DNA of 64,000 nucleotides from CAUPWF01 sp963515125 (lineage in GTDB: Bacteria; Bacillota; Clostridia; Lachnospirales; Lachnospiraceae). A model generated the notes under the pieces. It searched no databases. It was given only the letters and a program-made list of their open reading frames with translations, and had not been told where the DNA came from. The translations under genes were made by a program, and so were the position numbers. The stretch spans positions 1 through 64,000 of the forward strand of contig JBQKKG010000006.1 in assembly GCA_052116865.1 (NCBI GenBank), given 5' to 3'. Within the stretch, counting starts at the first letter, position 1, and every line of letters begins with the position of its first letter. Shown piece by piece: positions 34,399 to 44,270 of the stretch.

Positions 34399-36248
34399 AT
34401 GTTTTACTTATAACAATGGGATGGCCACAGAAGAATGAGAACAACTTGTATAGTGATTTTATGGAGGAATTTGTAGAGGATGGTCATAGCGTAACAGTAC
34501 TAGCTATAGATGAAAAAAAGAATATAATACACCAAAAAGCTAGTCTCGAAAAAGGTATTTATGTCATTAGAGTGGCAGCAGGATCTATACAAAAAACAAA
34601 TAAATACAAAAAGGTAATAGTTTCCTTTTTGGCAGGAATTCGAATGCTCTTTGATCTTCGTAAATATACAGTCAAAAAAAAGTTTGATTTTATATTGTAT
34701 TCTACTCCGCCGATTACTCTTACTCCAGCAGTTATTTTATTAAAAAGAAAATATCAGGCTAAGCTATATCTATTATTAAAGGATATTTGGCCACAGGATT
34801 CTGTAGATTTGGGGGCAATGAGAAAGGGTGGAATTGTTTGGTTCGCTTTTCGATTATTAGAAATAATTACGTATAGTGCGGCAGATTATATAGGGTGCAT
34901 GTCACCTGCAAATGTAAGATATGTAAGAAAACACAACCCATATTTGAAAAATAAAATAGTTGAAGTATGCCCCAATAGTAAAAAACTACGGAAAACCATA
35001 CCTATTGATCGGATAGCCATAAGGGAAAAATACGGTCTACCAAAAGAAAAGTTAATTTATCTATACGGGGGAAATTTGGGGAAGGCACAAGGAGTAGAAT
35101 TTCTAATTGATATTTTTCAGCAATATAAAAGTCAAGAAGATATATATTTTTTAGTGTTAGGATCTGGAACAGCATATGAAAATTTAGAACGAAGCATTAA
35201 GCGTATAAAAGCAAATAACGTTTCTTTAAGGCCAGAGATACCAATGGGTGATTATAAAAAACTAGTTCCAGCATGTGATGTGGGACTTATATTGCTTAAC
35301 GAAAAAAGTAGTGTACCTAATTTTCCCTCAAAGTTACTAACGTATCTTATAAGTAAAATTCCAATTATTGCAGCTGTTGATAGAGCAACTGATATTGGAG
35401 ATATCATTGAAAATGCAGGATGTGGACTCCAAATAGAAAACGGAGATTTAAAAGGTTTTGAAAATGCAGTAATCAAATTATCTTCAACAGAGACTAGAAA
35501 AAATATGGGTGAAAAAGGTTACAATTTATTTTTATCTATGTATACCTCAAAGATAAGTTACCAAATCGTAAAAGAGCATTTTTCTATCCAGCTAGAGAAA
35601 AAACAAAAAAAATTTATTGAGAATCTTCGAATCATACGATGGTTTTTTTTGACGGTTGTTCATCAAATAGAATTTTTTATTTGTTACGGTGATTTACCTA
35701 ATTGGTATTATAAAAAATGTGGAATGAAGATAGGTTCTAACTTTAATCGTCAATCAGATACAAAATTTGATCCATTGCATTGTTTTTTGATTGAAATAGG
35801 AAATCAAGTAACAATTGCAAATGGTGTACAGTTTTTAGCTCATGACCAATCCCCTGAAAGATATACTGGATATGCTAAAGTTGGAAGAATATTAGTTGGA
35901 AATAATGTATTTATTGGTGCAAAAAGTTTAATATTACCCAATGTTGTTATTGGTGATAATGTTATTATTGGTGCGGGAAGTGTTGTGAATAAAAACATAC
36001 CGTCAAATACTGTTGTTGCTGGAGTACCAGCAGAAGCAATAGAAGACATCAGCATCTACCGACAAAAAGTAAATAAAAAGGCGAAAGAAAAGTCGGTAAT
36101 TGAGAATATATATAAATATGGTAAAAAATTACCATACGACAAGAAAAAATTATTAAATACGAAATGCAGTGTGGGGGAGGTTTATATAAAAATAGAAGAT
36201 GTTGATATAAAAGAAGGAAAAGAGTGTTTAAATGACTTTGATAGTTAA
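34395..36248 (+). CDS. Glycosyltransferase family 4 fused to a hexapeptide-repeat acyltransferase
   Basis: This 617-residue bifunctional protein has a WbuB-like GT4 at residues 1-400 (MNVLLITMGWPQ start, KDIWPQDSVDLGAM, YLYGGNLGKAQGVEFLI, PNFPSKLLTYLISKIPIIAAVD). After a hydrophobic patch (about 410-430), residues 440-560 form a left-handed beta-helix acyltransferase: NQVTIANGVQFLAHDQ with the catalytic His, ILVGNNVFIGAKSLILPNVVIGDNVIIGAGSVV, and AGVPAEAI. The C-terminal 60 residues are basic. The GT would add a sugar, possibly L-FucNAc given capEFG downstream, and the second domain an acetyl group. There is no frameshift at the junction. A second acyltransferase gene overlaps its end by 17 bases. 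Confidence 0.88.
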   Translation: MNVLLITMGWPQKNENNLYSDFMEEFVEDGHSVTVLAIDEKKNIIHQKASLEKGIYVIRVAAGSIQKTNKYKKVIVSFLAGIRMLFDLRKYTVKKKFDFILYSTPPITLTPAVILLKRKYQAKLYLLLKDIWPQDSVDLGAMRKGGIVWFAFRLLEIITYSAADYIGCMSPANVRYVRKHNPYLKNKIVEVCPNSKKLRKTIPIDRIAIREKYGLPKEKLIYLYGGNLGKAQGVEFLIDIFQQYKSQEDIYFLVLGSGTAYENLERSIKRIKANNVSLRPEIPMGDYKKLVPACDVGLILLNEKSSVPNFPSKLLTYLISKIPIIAAVDRATDIGDIIENAGCGLQIENGDLKGFENAVIKLSSTETRKNMGEKGYNLFLSMYTSKISYQIVKEHFSIQLEKKQKKFIENLRIIRWFFLTVVHQIEFFICYGDLPNWYYKKCGMKIGSNFNRQSDTKFDPLHCFLIEIGNQVTIANGVQFLAHDQSPERYTGYAKVGRILVGNNVFIGAKSLILPNVVIGDNVIIGAGSVVNKNIPSNTVVAGVPAEAIEDISIYRQKVNKKAKEKSVIENIYKYGKKLPYDKKKLLNTKCSVGEVYIKIEDVDIKEGKECLNDFDS

Positions 36249-36915
36249 GAAATTTATCCAAAATAATATTCGAGTGCGCAGGATTTTAGCTTTTTTTTAT
36301 ACTTATATTTATGGTTGTAATAGGATAAAAGGAAGAAGAAGAAACTATTTTAAAATTGCAGATTGTTTTCTGAGACGGACGACCGTTTGGGTGGACGGAA
36401 AGGGTAATAAGATTCAGATTAAAAGCTTAGCGGTAATGCAAAACTGCAGTATTAAAATAAAAGGTAATTACAATACGGTAGTAATAGATGATCATGTATC
36501 TGCACTCAATTGTGAAATTATAATAGAAGATAATTACAATACGGTTTATATTGGAAGAAATACACGGATATCAGGTAAAACCCATCTTGCCTGTATAGAA
36601 GGATGTAAAATTACAATTGGAAGAGGGTGCTTATTTTCCTCGGATATTGTTTTACGAACTGGAGACAGCCATAGCATACTAAACGAAAAAGGAATAAGAA
36701 TAAATAACTCAAAGAATATTGAAGTTAAAGACCATGTTTGGATTTGTAACAGAGTCATATTAACAAAGGGAGCAAAAATATCAAGGGATTCTGTAGTTGC
36801 GACCGGAGCTATTGTAACAAAAGAATTTACAGATTCAAATGTAATAATTGGTGGAGTTCCAGCTTGTATAATTAAAAATAAAATTAATTGGGAAGAAAAA
36901 AGGATGAAAATATGA
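36232..36915 (+). CDS. Hexapeptide-repeat acyltransferase (LbH family)
   Basis: This 227-residue protein has beta-helix repeats throughout (KIKGNYNTVVIDDHVSALNCEIIIEDNYNTVYIGRNTRISG), the active-site RTGDSHSILNEKG region, HVWICNRVILTKGAKISRDSVVATGAIVT and GGVPACII. It probably O-acetylates a sugar of the repeat unit. The start ATG 36232 lies 17 bases before the stop of the fused GT gene, and its stop overlaps the next ATG by 4 bases. Confidence 0.87.
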   Translation: MTLIVKKFIQNNIRVRRILAFFYTYIYGCNRIKGRRRNYFKIADCFLRRTTVWVDGKGNKIQIKSLAVMQNCSIKIKGNYNTVVIDDHVSALNCEIIIEDNYNTVYIGRNTRISGKTHLACIEGCKITIGRGCLFSSDIVLRTGDSHSILNEKGIRINNSKNIEVKDHVWICNRVILTKGAKISRDSVVATGAIVTKEFTDSNVIIGGVPACIIKNKINWEEKRMKI

Positions 36916-38123
36916 AGGTGCTATTTATAAATTCAGACAGTTGGTTTGGCAGTACGGGTAGAATTGTGTGGGATTTATATGAATTTTTAAGTGAACTTGG
37001 ACACGAGGTCGTAATCGGATATGGAAGAGAAGGGATCAAAGATAACAAAAGCCACATAAAAATTGGAACAAAATTAGACGTCTACGTACATGCTTTAAAA
37101 ACCCGTATATTCGATGCACAAGGATTGGCATCAAAATATGCCACAAAAGTCTTTATTAAAAAAATAAAGGCATTTCAGCCGGATATTATTCACCTTCATA
37201 ATATACATGGAAGCTATATAAATATAGAGTTACTTTTTAAATATATCAAAGAAAGTAAAATACCGGTTGTATGGACACTACATGATTGTTGGGGATTTAC
37301 AGGACATTGTGCACATTATACGTATGTGGGATGTAGAAAATGGAAAACAGGGTGTGAAAAATGCCCACAAAAAAAATGTTACCCTGCCAGTAAAGTGATG
37401 GACCGTTCCAGACAAAATTATAAACGTAAAAAAGAACTATTTAATGGGGTAGATAATCTAACCGTTGTAACCGTATCTACGTGGTTACAAGAAGAAGTTA
37501 AACAATCTTTTTTAAATAAGTATGATATTAGAACAATTTCTAATGGAATTGATTTAACGTTATTTAAACCTACCAATGGTAATTTTAGGAGTTCTTATCA
37601 TATAGAAGACAAAGTAATTTTACTAGGTGTATCCTCTTGTTGGAGTGACAGAAAAGGATTATGGCTATTTATAGAGCTGTCAAAGATATTGGATGAGTCA
37701 TATCAGATAGTCTTGGTAGGAGTAACAAAAGAACAGAAAAAAAAGTTGCCAGCCAATATAATAGCAATTGAACGGACAAATAGCCTAGAAAAATTGATTG
37801 AAATATATACAGCAGCGAATATATTTATTAATGCATCTATTGAGGAGACATTCGGTTTTGTAACACTTGAAGCATTGGCGTGTGGTACACAGGTAATTAC
37901 CAACAAATATACATCCAATCCACTGATAGTGAATCATACGTCGGGTTATGTTGTAAATGAAATTCAGGTGGAAGATTATTATGAAGGAATACAATCTTTA
38001 TCTGTCTATCCAAAAGATTCTCAAAAATGTAGAGAGCAGGCAGAAAAATTTTGCAAAGAAAAAACTTGTGATGAATATTTAAAACTATATAAGGAAGTGA
38101 TTTTATCAAAATATTGTGGCTAA
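36912..38123 (+). CDS. Glycosyltransferase family 4
   Basis: This 403-residue GT-B enzyme starts at ATG 36912 in an ATGA overlap with the acyltransferase; the earlier in-frame TTG 36888 lacks a better site. It has MKVLFINSDSWFGSTGRI, HLHNIHGSYINIELLF, VWTLHDCWGFTGHCAHY, a cysteine-rich insert (GCRKWKTGCEKCPQKKCYP) seen in colanic-acid-type GT4s, and ASIEETFGFVTLEALACGTQVI in the donor site. Confidence 0.9.
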   Translation: MKVLFINSDSWFGSTGRIVWDLYEFLSELGHEVVIGYGREGIKDNKSHIKIGTKLDVYVHALKTRIFDAQGLASKYATKVFIKKIKAFQPDIIHLHNIHGSYINIELLFKYIKESKIPVVWTLHDCWGFTGHCAHYTYVGCRKWKTGCEKCPQKKCYPASKVMDRSRQNYKRKKELFNGVDNLTVVTVSTWLQEEVKQSFLNKYDIRTISNGIDLTLFKPTNGNFRSSYHIEDKVILLGVSSCWSDRKGLWLFIELSKILDESYQIVLVGVTKEQKKKLPANIIAIERTNSLEKLIEIYTAANIFINASIEETFGFVTLEALACGTQVITNKYTSNPLIVNHTSGYVVNEIQVEDYYEGIQSLSVYPKDSQKCREQAEKFCKEKTCDEYLKLYKEVILSKYCG

Positions 38124-39208
38124 CAAATGTTCCTTCCCCATATCGTGTTGATTTCTTTAACGAATTGGGTAAATGGTGTGATTTAACTGTACTATTTGAA
38201 AAAGTAACATCAACAGAACGAGTAAACGGATGGGAGAAGCATGAATTTAACTATTTTCAAGGGGTTTTTTTAAAAGGTATTTCTGTGGATGTAGATAAGT
38301 CATTTAGCATAGCCTCTATCAAGTATTTAAAAAAGCATGAGTATGATCATATTGTAGTGTCAGATATTGCAACACCGACAGGTATTAGTTCTATTATATA
38401 TATGAAAATCAGAAAAATTTCTTATCTTTTAGAGGGAGATGGAGGGTTTGCAAAGAGTGGGAAAGGAATAAAAGAACACATTAAAAAATGGTTAATTCAG
38501 GGAGCAAAAGGATATTTAAGTACATCGAGAATACATGATGAATACTATAGGAAATATGGTGCAAAAAATGCAGATATTTATAGGTATCCGTTCACGTCAG
38601 TAAGTGAAAAAGATATTAAGAACGAAAAATTATCTATTGTTGAAATAAAAAAAATAAAAAAAGAATTAAATATTAAGGAAGAAAAAGTTGTATTATCAGT
38701 AGGACAATTCATTGAACGAAAAGGATTTGATGTCTTAATTCAGGCATGTGAAAAATTACAAGGAAATATTCGAGTCATTATAATAGGTGGAATGCCTTTA
38801 AAGAGTTATCTATTACTAATTGCAAGATTAAACATATACAATGTTACATTTGCTCCTTACCAATCTAAAGAAAAATTAAAAGCATATTTTCAAATATCAG
38901 ATTTGTTTGTATTACCAACAAGAGAGGATATTTGGGGATTAGTTATAAATGAGGCTATGGGTTACGGGTTACCAGTTATTACAACAAGCAGATGTATTGC
39001 AGGGGTAGAGCTAATAAAAGATTTTGAAAATGGATTTATTGTTGCTGTTGATGATGTAAAAGATTTAACTCAAAAAATAAATCTTATTATGAATAATGAT
39101 CACTTGAGAGAGAAAATGGAAGAGAATAATTTTAATAAAATTCAAACGTATACAATAGAAAACATGGCAAAAAGACATTTGAATATTTTTAAGGAGATAT
39201 CAAGTTGA
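38114..39208 (+). CDS. Glycosyltransferase family 4 with uncertain start codon
   Basis: This 364-residue GT-B enzyme contains WLTNVPSPYRVDFFNELG, SVGQFIERKGFDVLIQA and REDIWGLVINEAMGYGLPVITT. The TTG at 38114 is the first standard start, but AAGGA (38091-38095) is then 18 bases away. The in-frame codons ATC-AAA-ATA at 38105-38113 would extend the protein to an MKILWLTN-like N-terminus, typical of the family, with a 9-base spacing. ATC is a rare initiator, or an ATG has mutated. It overlaps the previous gene by 10 bases (19 if ATC is used). Confidence 0.88.
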   Translation: MWLTNVPSPYRVDFFNELGKWCDLTVLFEKVTSTERVNGWEKHEFNYFQGVFLKGISVDVDKSFSIASIKYLKKHEYDHIVVSDIATPTGISSIIYMKIRKISYLLEGDGGFAKSGKGIKEHIKKWLIQGAKGYLSTSRIHDEYYRKYGAKNADIYRYPFTSVSEKDIKNEKLSIVEIKKIKKELNIKEEKVVLSVGQFIERKGFDVLIQACEKLQGNIRVIIIGGMPLKSYLLLIARLNIYNVTFAPYQSKEKLKAYFQISDLFVLPTREDIWGLVINEAMGYGLPVITTSRCIAGVELIKDFENGFIVAVDDVKDLTQKINLIMNNDHLREKMEENNFNKIQTYTIENMAKRHLNIFKEISS

Positions 39209-40386
39209 AAGTTCTGTTTATAGGTTATGCAATAAATATGGAGGAAGCCTCGCAGGTATATGGTGCATCAGTAGCTGGAAATAAAATGCAGATTAATTTG
39301 TTGGAACAATTAGCAAAACACAGTGATGTGAAAATAAAGTGCATTACAATATACCCTACTGCAGCTTATCCGCAAGGTAAGGTAAGAATAAAAAAAGAAA
39401 CGATTCATTTATTTGGAGAGCTTTCTTCATTAAAAATAGGGTTTCTTAATTTGAAAATATTAAAACAGATTTATATAATATTATCTACAGTTTTTACAGC
39501 TGCAAGCATTGTAAAGAAGGAACATATTACATTAATTATGACTTTTAATATGTTCCCAGAAATTGGGATTCCAGTACAATGGATAAAGAAAAGATATCAC
39601 TGTAAAATAGTATCCTTATTGGCGGATTTGCCGATTGACGATACAGAGGGAAGAAATATCTATTCTATGTTATTAAGAAAAATTTTTGACTATTTTACTA
39701 AAAAAAGTATTCAGGTATGTGATGGAATTATAGCTCTAAATTCAAATGCGGTAAATTTGTATGCGCCAAAAGTCCCATATACAATAGTTGAAGGGGGGGT
39801 GGATTCAAGGGATGTTTGTGACCTAATAAAAAAACATCATAGACGCAAAAATATTGTTTACTCAGGGGCATTGGTTGAATATAGTGGCATTATAAATTTA
39901 ATTGAAGCAATGAAACGTGTTTGTGACAATGAAATTGTGTTAGATATATATGGAAACGGACAATTAAAGGACTATATAATGCAGTGTGCTAGTAAAATGC
40001 AAAATGTTAATTACTATGGAATGGTAGATAATGAAACAATAAAAGAGGTGCAAAGAGAAGCGTTTCTATTAGTGAACCCAAGGCCAATAGATCATAAAAT
40101 ATCTATGGTTACCTTTCCCTCAAAAATTATGGAGTATATGGTAAGCGGGACACCTGTTTTAACCACAAAATTGAATGGTTTGTCGGAAGAATATTTAGAC
40201 AAAATGTTTATAGTAGAGGATAATGAACCTTGTAAATTAGCCACAAAGATTAATGAGATTGTTAAAATGTCAAATATTGAATTAGACAATAAGGCAATGA
40301 AAGCAAGGAATTTTGTACTTGAACATAAAACATGGGAAAAACAAGGGGAAAAGATATATCAATTTTTAAAGGAAGGATTTTTATGA
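39205..40386 (+). CDS. Glycosyltransferase family 4 (GT-B fold)
   Basis: This 393-residue protein starts at TTG 39205, 8 bases after AAGGAG and inside the stop codon of the preceding gene. It has KVLFIGYAIN, KIVSLLADLPIDD, IVYSGALVEYSGIINLIEAM and VTFPSKIMEYMVSGTPVLTTKLNGLSEEY in the donor site. Predicted cytoplasmic, acting on lipid-linked intermediates. It overlaps the Wzy-like gene by 4 bases. Confidence 0.88.
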   Translation: MKVLFIGYAINMEEASQVYGASVAGNKMQINLLEQLAKHSDVKIKCITIYPTAAYPQGKVRIKKETIHLFGELSSLKIGFLNLKILKQIYIILSTVFTAASIVKKEHITLIMTFNMFPEIGIPVQWIKKRYHCKIVSLLADLPIDDTEGRNIYSMLLRKIFDYFTKKSIQVCDGIIALNSNAVNLYAPKVPYTIVEGGVDSRDVCDLIKKHHRRKNIVYSGALVEYSGIINLIEAMKRVCDNEIVLDIYGNGQLKDYIMQCASKMQNVNYYGMVDNETIKEVQREAFLLVNPRPIDHKISMVTFPSKIMEYMVSGTPVLTTKLNGLSEEYLDKMFIVEDNEPCKLATKINEIVKMSNIELDNKAMKARNFVLEHKTWEKQGEKIYQFLKEGFL

Positions 40387-41615
40387 GCAATTTGATTCAA
40401 AATAACCCAGAGAAATTTGATAAGGTAGTTTTTTATATTTGTTTGATTGATATGTTCTTTTTACCTTATGTATGGTTTATTTCAATACTGTATACAATGC
40501 CAATTGTATATTATTGGAGTATAAGAAGAAATAAGTATTTGATTAAAAATAAAGAATACAAACTCTTTTTGATTATGCTTTTGACCATGGGAATAAGTAC
40601 TCTTTATAGTTATATTCTAGCACCACAATATGCATATAAGAATACAACGTATATGATTCAATTCACATCGATGTTACTATACTACTTCTTATTTACTTAT
40701 TATATTGATAAGTATTCTTTTCAACTGAAAAATATTCTTTTGTTTTTCATTCTATTTGTAGTAGTATTAGCTGTATTTTATAATATAGATAAGCATCTGT
40801 ACAATCAATTAGTGTTATTGTGGAATAATCGCTCTGGAGTATCTATTAATGAAATTACTTATGTGAATTTCATAGGTTATCGCTTTTCTTTTATTTGGAT
40901 GGATGCAAATAATATTGCTTATATGATGGATGCGATTGTATTATATTTGTGGTGTAATGAAAAAATAACGTTTACTACCAAACTATTTACCCTAATAAGT
41001 TTATTATTCGTATTGATTTCTTGTATGAGCAATGGGGGATTTTTAGCTTTTTTTATAGGTGCAAGTCTCTATCTAATTGTTGAATTAATTGATCTTGTTA
41101 AGAAGAAATTTCCTGTAAAGATTAAGATTACGGTAGCCAAATTATTGCTTTTATATATAACAGTCATTGTAGTTGGATATACAATCAGTAAAATACCAAG
41201 CTATCTTGAAACATCAGTAGCACTGGAAGCTTTTCAAAGATTACAAAATAACAACGGAGATTCAAGAATTAGAATTTGGAACTATGTATTGGAGCATGTT
41301 ACATTATGGAAATATGTACTATTTGGTAGAGGCGGAGTGACACTAATTGACAATCTAAAGTACTCCCCCCATAATGGGCATTTGTTTTTTATTCTTGATT
41401 ATGGATTTTTATTTTATACATGTTTTATGTATTTGTTTTTCCGAAAAAGAAAAATTACAAGTATAAAAAAGTATATATGGATCATTCCTCTTTTTATAGG
41501 TTTTACCATTAATGTCATGGTGGGTGAAATAAAATTAATGGGGATTATGATGATTTTAATTGCCTGTTCAAGTAGTGAAAAGTATTTAAAAATAAAAAAT
41601 AGAACTAATGAATGA
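40383..41615 (+). CDS. O-antigen/capsule polymerase-like membrane protein (Wzy candidate)
   Basis: This 410-residue membrane protein has about 11 predicted helices, starting at ATG 40383 (AAGGA upstream, ATGA overlap). A large loop near residues 270-320 (LQNNNGDSRIRIWNYVLEHV, then LFGRGGV) matches the O-antigen ligase/Wzy pattern of DSR-x-x-W followed by GxG. It is the only polymerase candidate in the locus. Its last 11 bases overlap the end of the minus-strand gene at 41605. Confidence 0.83.
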   Translation: MSNLIQNNPEKFDKVVFYICLIDMFFLPYVWFISILYTMPIVYYWSIRRNKYLIKNKEYKLFLIMLLTMGISTLYSYILAPQYAYKNTTYMIQFTSMLLYYFLFTYYIDKYSFQLKNILLFFILFVVVLAVFYNIDKHLYNQLVLLWNNRSGVSINEITYVNFIGYRFSFIWMDANNIAYMMDAIVLYLWCNEKITFTTKLFTLISLLFVLISCMSNGGFLAFFIGASLYLIVELIDLVKKKFPVKIKITVAKLLLLYITVIVVGYTISKIPSYLETSVALEAFQRLQNNNGDSRIRIWNYVLEHVTLWKYVLFGRGGVTLIDNLKYSPHNGHLFFILDYGFLFYTCFMYLFFRKRKITSIKKYIWIIPLFIGFTINVMVGEIKLMGIMMILIACSSSEKYLKIKNRTNE

Positions 41616-42756
41616 AGTTTATCCATATTCTAATAAAAAATTGCTTAAACTGATTCCAAAAACCATATCCGCCATATTGTTTTGCAATTGAAAGATAACC
41701 ATTTTTATAAAATTCAGACCAGAATTCCTGCCGATTTAAAGCATCTAAATTAGGAGTTTGTAATTGAGGTTGAAGACAATCTTCAAGGTTGCTTTCATAA
41801 AATTCTAAGTTTGAATTTATATTGTTAAATATATGTTCACCAGTTGGTGTATTTATAAGAAGCAAGGATACGCCCTTATTGTCATCGAAGGTAGGGAGAG
41901 ATTTTTCAATACCCCAAAAGTCGCCTATGGTAATATCTCCACACCTATTTAGATTTGCAAATTTACAATTGCGGCAGCAAGGGCGGTTAATTAAGTTGGC
42001 ATAATACAGTATAAGAAAGGTCTTTAGATATGACTTATTCTTAATCAATTTGTTTTTTGTACAAACGGCTATTGTAGGTGTGTGCCATCCATGGCTTTTA
42101 TTACGAAAATAATAACTTTGAATAGGAGAATTCAATTTTTTGTTGATATGATGAATGTGGTTACTCCAGATTTGGGGACTTGGAACACCATGGCATATTA
42201 TATCACATAAAATTAATTTGTTTGCTGAAAAATCACCTAAATAATTTTTCAATCCAGCTACCTGACAAGGTGTTCCAGAAAAAAGAACAAGCTTACCTCT
42301 TTTCAAATCTTGGTTTACTTGGGCAAATATATGTTTTAGATTTGATTGTACATACTTTGCACCTCTAAATAAATCACGCTGTTCTTTGGTTGTTGCTCTT
42401 GCATGTATTACGCACATAGTTTCATCGTACATAACTCCATATACAATTCCAGCGTGATCTAGGACATAATCAGAGAGGGCTGTAAATACTCCACCGGAGC
42501 TACTTTGGATTCTAATGTTATCATCTTTATGCTTTGCGGCATAGGCACGTGGGGATGTTTCGTGGAGTGGCAATTTAGAAACATGTTGTAAAGGGCATAC
42601 ATTCTGGCATTGTCCGCATGAAATGCATTTTTCAGGAGATATGGAAGGATATAAAAATCCTTCAGAGTCAGGAGTCAAAGTGATTGCGGATTGGGGGCAA
42701 ATGTTTTCACATGCAGAACAACCGCAACACATTTCTTTATTCATATATAATATCAT
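41605..42756 (-). CDS. Iron-sulfur protein related to coenzyme F420 hydrogenase/dehydrogenase beta subunit
   Basis: This 383-residue protein has two N-terminal 4Fe-4S motifs (CCGCSACENICP and CISCGQCQNVCP), then the FrhB/FdhB-type domain (SSSGGVFTALSDYVL, GTPCQVAGLKNYLG, CDIICHGVPSPQIW, CGDITIGDFWG). Such genes are common in capsule loci beside pyruvyl transferases, where they probably reduce a sugar or cofactor; F420 itself is not implied. AGGAAGG precedes the ATG, which overlaps the flippase stop by 4 bases. Confidence 0.9.
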   Translation of the reverse strand: MILYMNKEMCCGCSACENICPQSAITLTPDSEGFLYPSISPEKCISCGQCQNVCPLQHVSKLPLHETSPRAYAAKHKDDNIRIQSSSGGVFTALSDYVLDHAGIVYGVMYDETMCVIHARATTKEQRDLFRGAKYVQSNLKHIFAQVNQDLKRGKLVLFSGTPCQVAGLKNYLGDFSANKLILCDIICHGVPSPQIWSNHIHHINKKLNSPIQSYYFRNKSHGWHTPTIAVCTKNKLIKNKSYLKTFLILYYANLINRPCCRNCKFANLNRCGDITIGDFWGIEKSLPTFDDNKGVSLLLINTPTGEHIFNNINSNLEFYESNLEDCLQPQLQTPNLDALNRQEFWSEFYKNGYLSIAKQYGGYGFWNQFKQFFIRIWINFIH

Positions 42757-44270
42757 TTTCTTTTCCTTCCTAAGGATTTTAATTGTATTAATAATATTTT
42801 TATACTGTTCTTATCCAATATATAACCGAAAAGACACACAATAAGTATAATATATAAAGACATACAGCAAGTATAAATAATCCAGTTCCCATAGGAGCCA
42901 ATGCTTACAGTTATTGTTAAGTAGGGAATATAGATGAGCATTAGTTCAATCGAAATAATAAGAAAGCGGTACAAAGTGTCTTTTACTGGTAATTTTGTAA
43001 TGTGTTTTGGAATATAAAATGCAAGATCAATATCGCGATATAGGTTTGATAAAATAGACCCAATAAGTATTCCGGCTAATTGAAAGTGAGGAGCTAATAG
43101 AGCGCCGACAATGATGCATATGAGTCCTTGGAAGGTAGTTTGCCACTTTGTTTCTTTATATAGGCCAGAAGCAATAATCAAGATACCTTGAGGTGTCTTT
43201 AAGTTATACAAAAGTCCGTTTAAAACAAAAAGAAAACCAATAAGGGGTAAGTTATAATTCACATCAGTAATGCCTGATGTATAAATTCTGGTAAAGGGCA
43301 TAAGCGAAACAAAGGTTATGCCATATATAATAGTAATAAGATAATAATAAAATAGTTCGAATTCTCTATAAGCATACTGTAAGGTTTTGGTATCACCTCT
43401 TGATATCAGATCTCCAAATGATGCTGATAGTCCACTAGTAAAGATACTAAGGAGACCATTAATACCGACAAGAACCATATTAAATACTGTATAAACACTT
43501 ACCAAATTAAGATCTTTAAGAATGACAGTAATAAGTACAATGGGAGTTCCATTTTGGATGCCGCCAAGAATTTGTAGATAAAGTGCATCCCAACGTTTAT
43601 TAAGAGCATTCACATTTTGTATTTCGTGATAGTTTAGATAAGAATAATGGTGTTTGCAGTAGAAATACAATAAAAAACTTCTTAAAAATACGGAAAAAAG
43701 AGCCACAAAACGAGCAACAACAATATGAATATTATAGTATGCAAAAAAAATAATGAAACATGTATTTACAATAATCTGAACACAAGATGCCAGGGATATA
43801 ATATAAGTTTTTTGATCAGCAACTAATAATACGCGATATTTTGCAAGAGTAAAAAAATCAAGTGCTCCGTTGGTTCCAAGTACAAGAACTAGACAACCAA
43901 TCATATAAGGGGAGAGGCTAGCTGAGTGTATGTATATTGGATACAAGAAGGCCAAACCAATTGTTAGCAATAGAAAAATATATCCAGATTGTGTATAGAA
44001 CTTTTTAGTGGCAGATAAAACACTATTAATTGCAGTGTGATTATTTTCGGCAAGAGGCTTATACAACGCATAAATGGATGCACTAGCTAATCCGGCTTCA
44101 ACAAGACTAAAATAGTTAATAAACTGAATAATAGAAGACACGAGGCCGTTAATTTCTGAACCGTATGTTGTCAAAATGACTTTAGGAGTTATGAAACCAA
44201 CAATTAGTACAATAAATTGTAATAGTGCTGTAGAAACAGAATTATATATAAAAAGTCGTGTACGAGTCAT
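42753..44270 (-). CDS. Polysaccharide flippase (Wzx-like)
   Basis: This 505-residue membrane protein of the MOP superfamily has about 12-14 helices and the start TRTRLFIYNSVSTALLQFIVLIVGFITPKVIL. It is the expected transporter of undecaprenyl-linked repeat units. It is encoded on the minus strand, opposite to the Wzy-like gene. It overlaps both neighbours by 4 bases. Confidence 0.9.
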   Translation of the reverse strand: MTRTRLFIYNSVSTALLQFIVLIVGFITPKVILTTYGSEINGLVSSIIQFINYFSLVEAGLASASIYALYKPLAENNHTAINSVLSATKKFYTQSGYIFLLLTIGLAFLYPIYIHSASLSPYMIGCLVLVLGTNGALDFFTLAKYRVLLVADQKTYIISLASCVQIIVNTCFIIFFAYYNIHIVVARFVALFSVFLRSFLLYFYCKHHYSYLNYHEIQNVNALNKRWDALYLQILGGIQNGTPIVLITVILKDLNLVSVYTVFNMVLVGINGLLSIFTSGLSASFGDLISRGDTKTLQYAYREFELFYYYLITIIYGITFVSLMPFTRIYTSGITDVNYNLPLIGFLFVLNGLLYNLKTPQGILIIASGLYKETKWQTTFQGLICIIVGALLAPHFQLAGILIGSILSNLYRDIDLAFYIPKHITKLPVKDTLYRFLIISIELMLIYIPYLTITVSIGSYGNWIIYTCCMSLYIILIVCLFGYILDKNSIKILLIQLKSLGRKRK

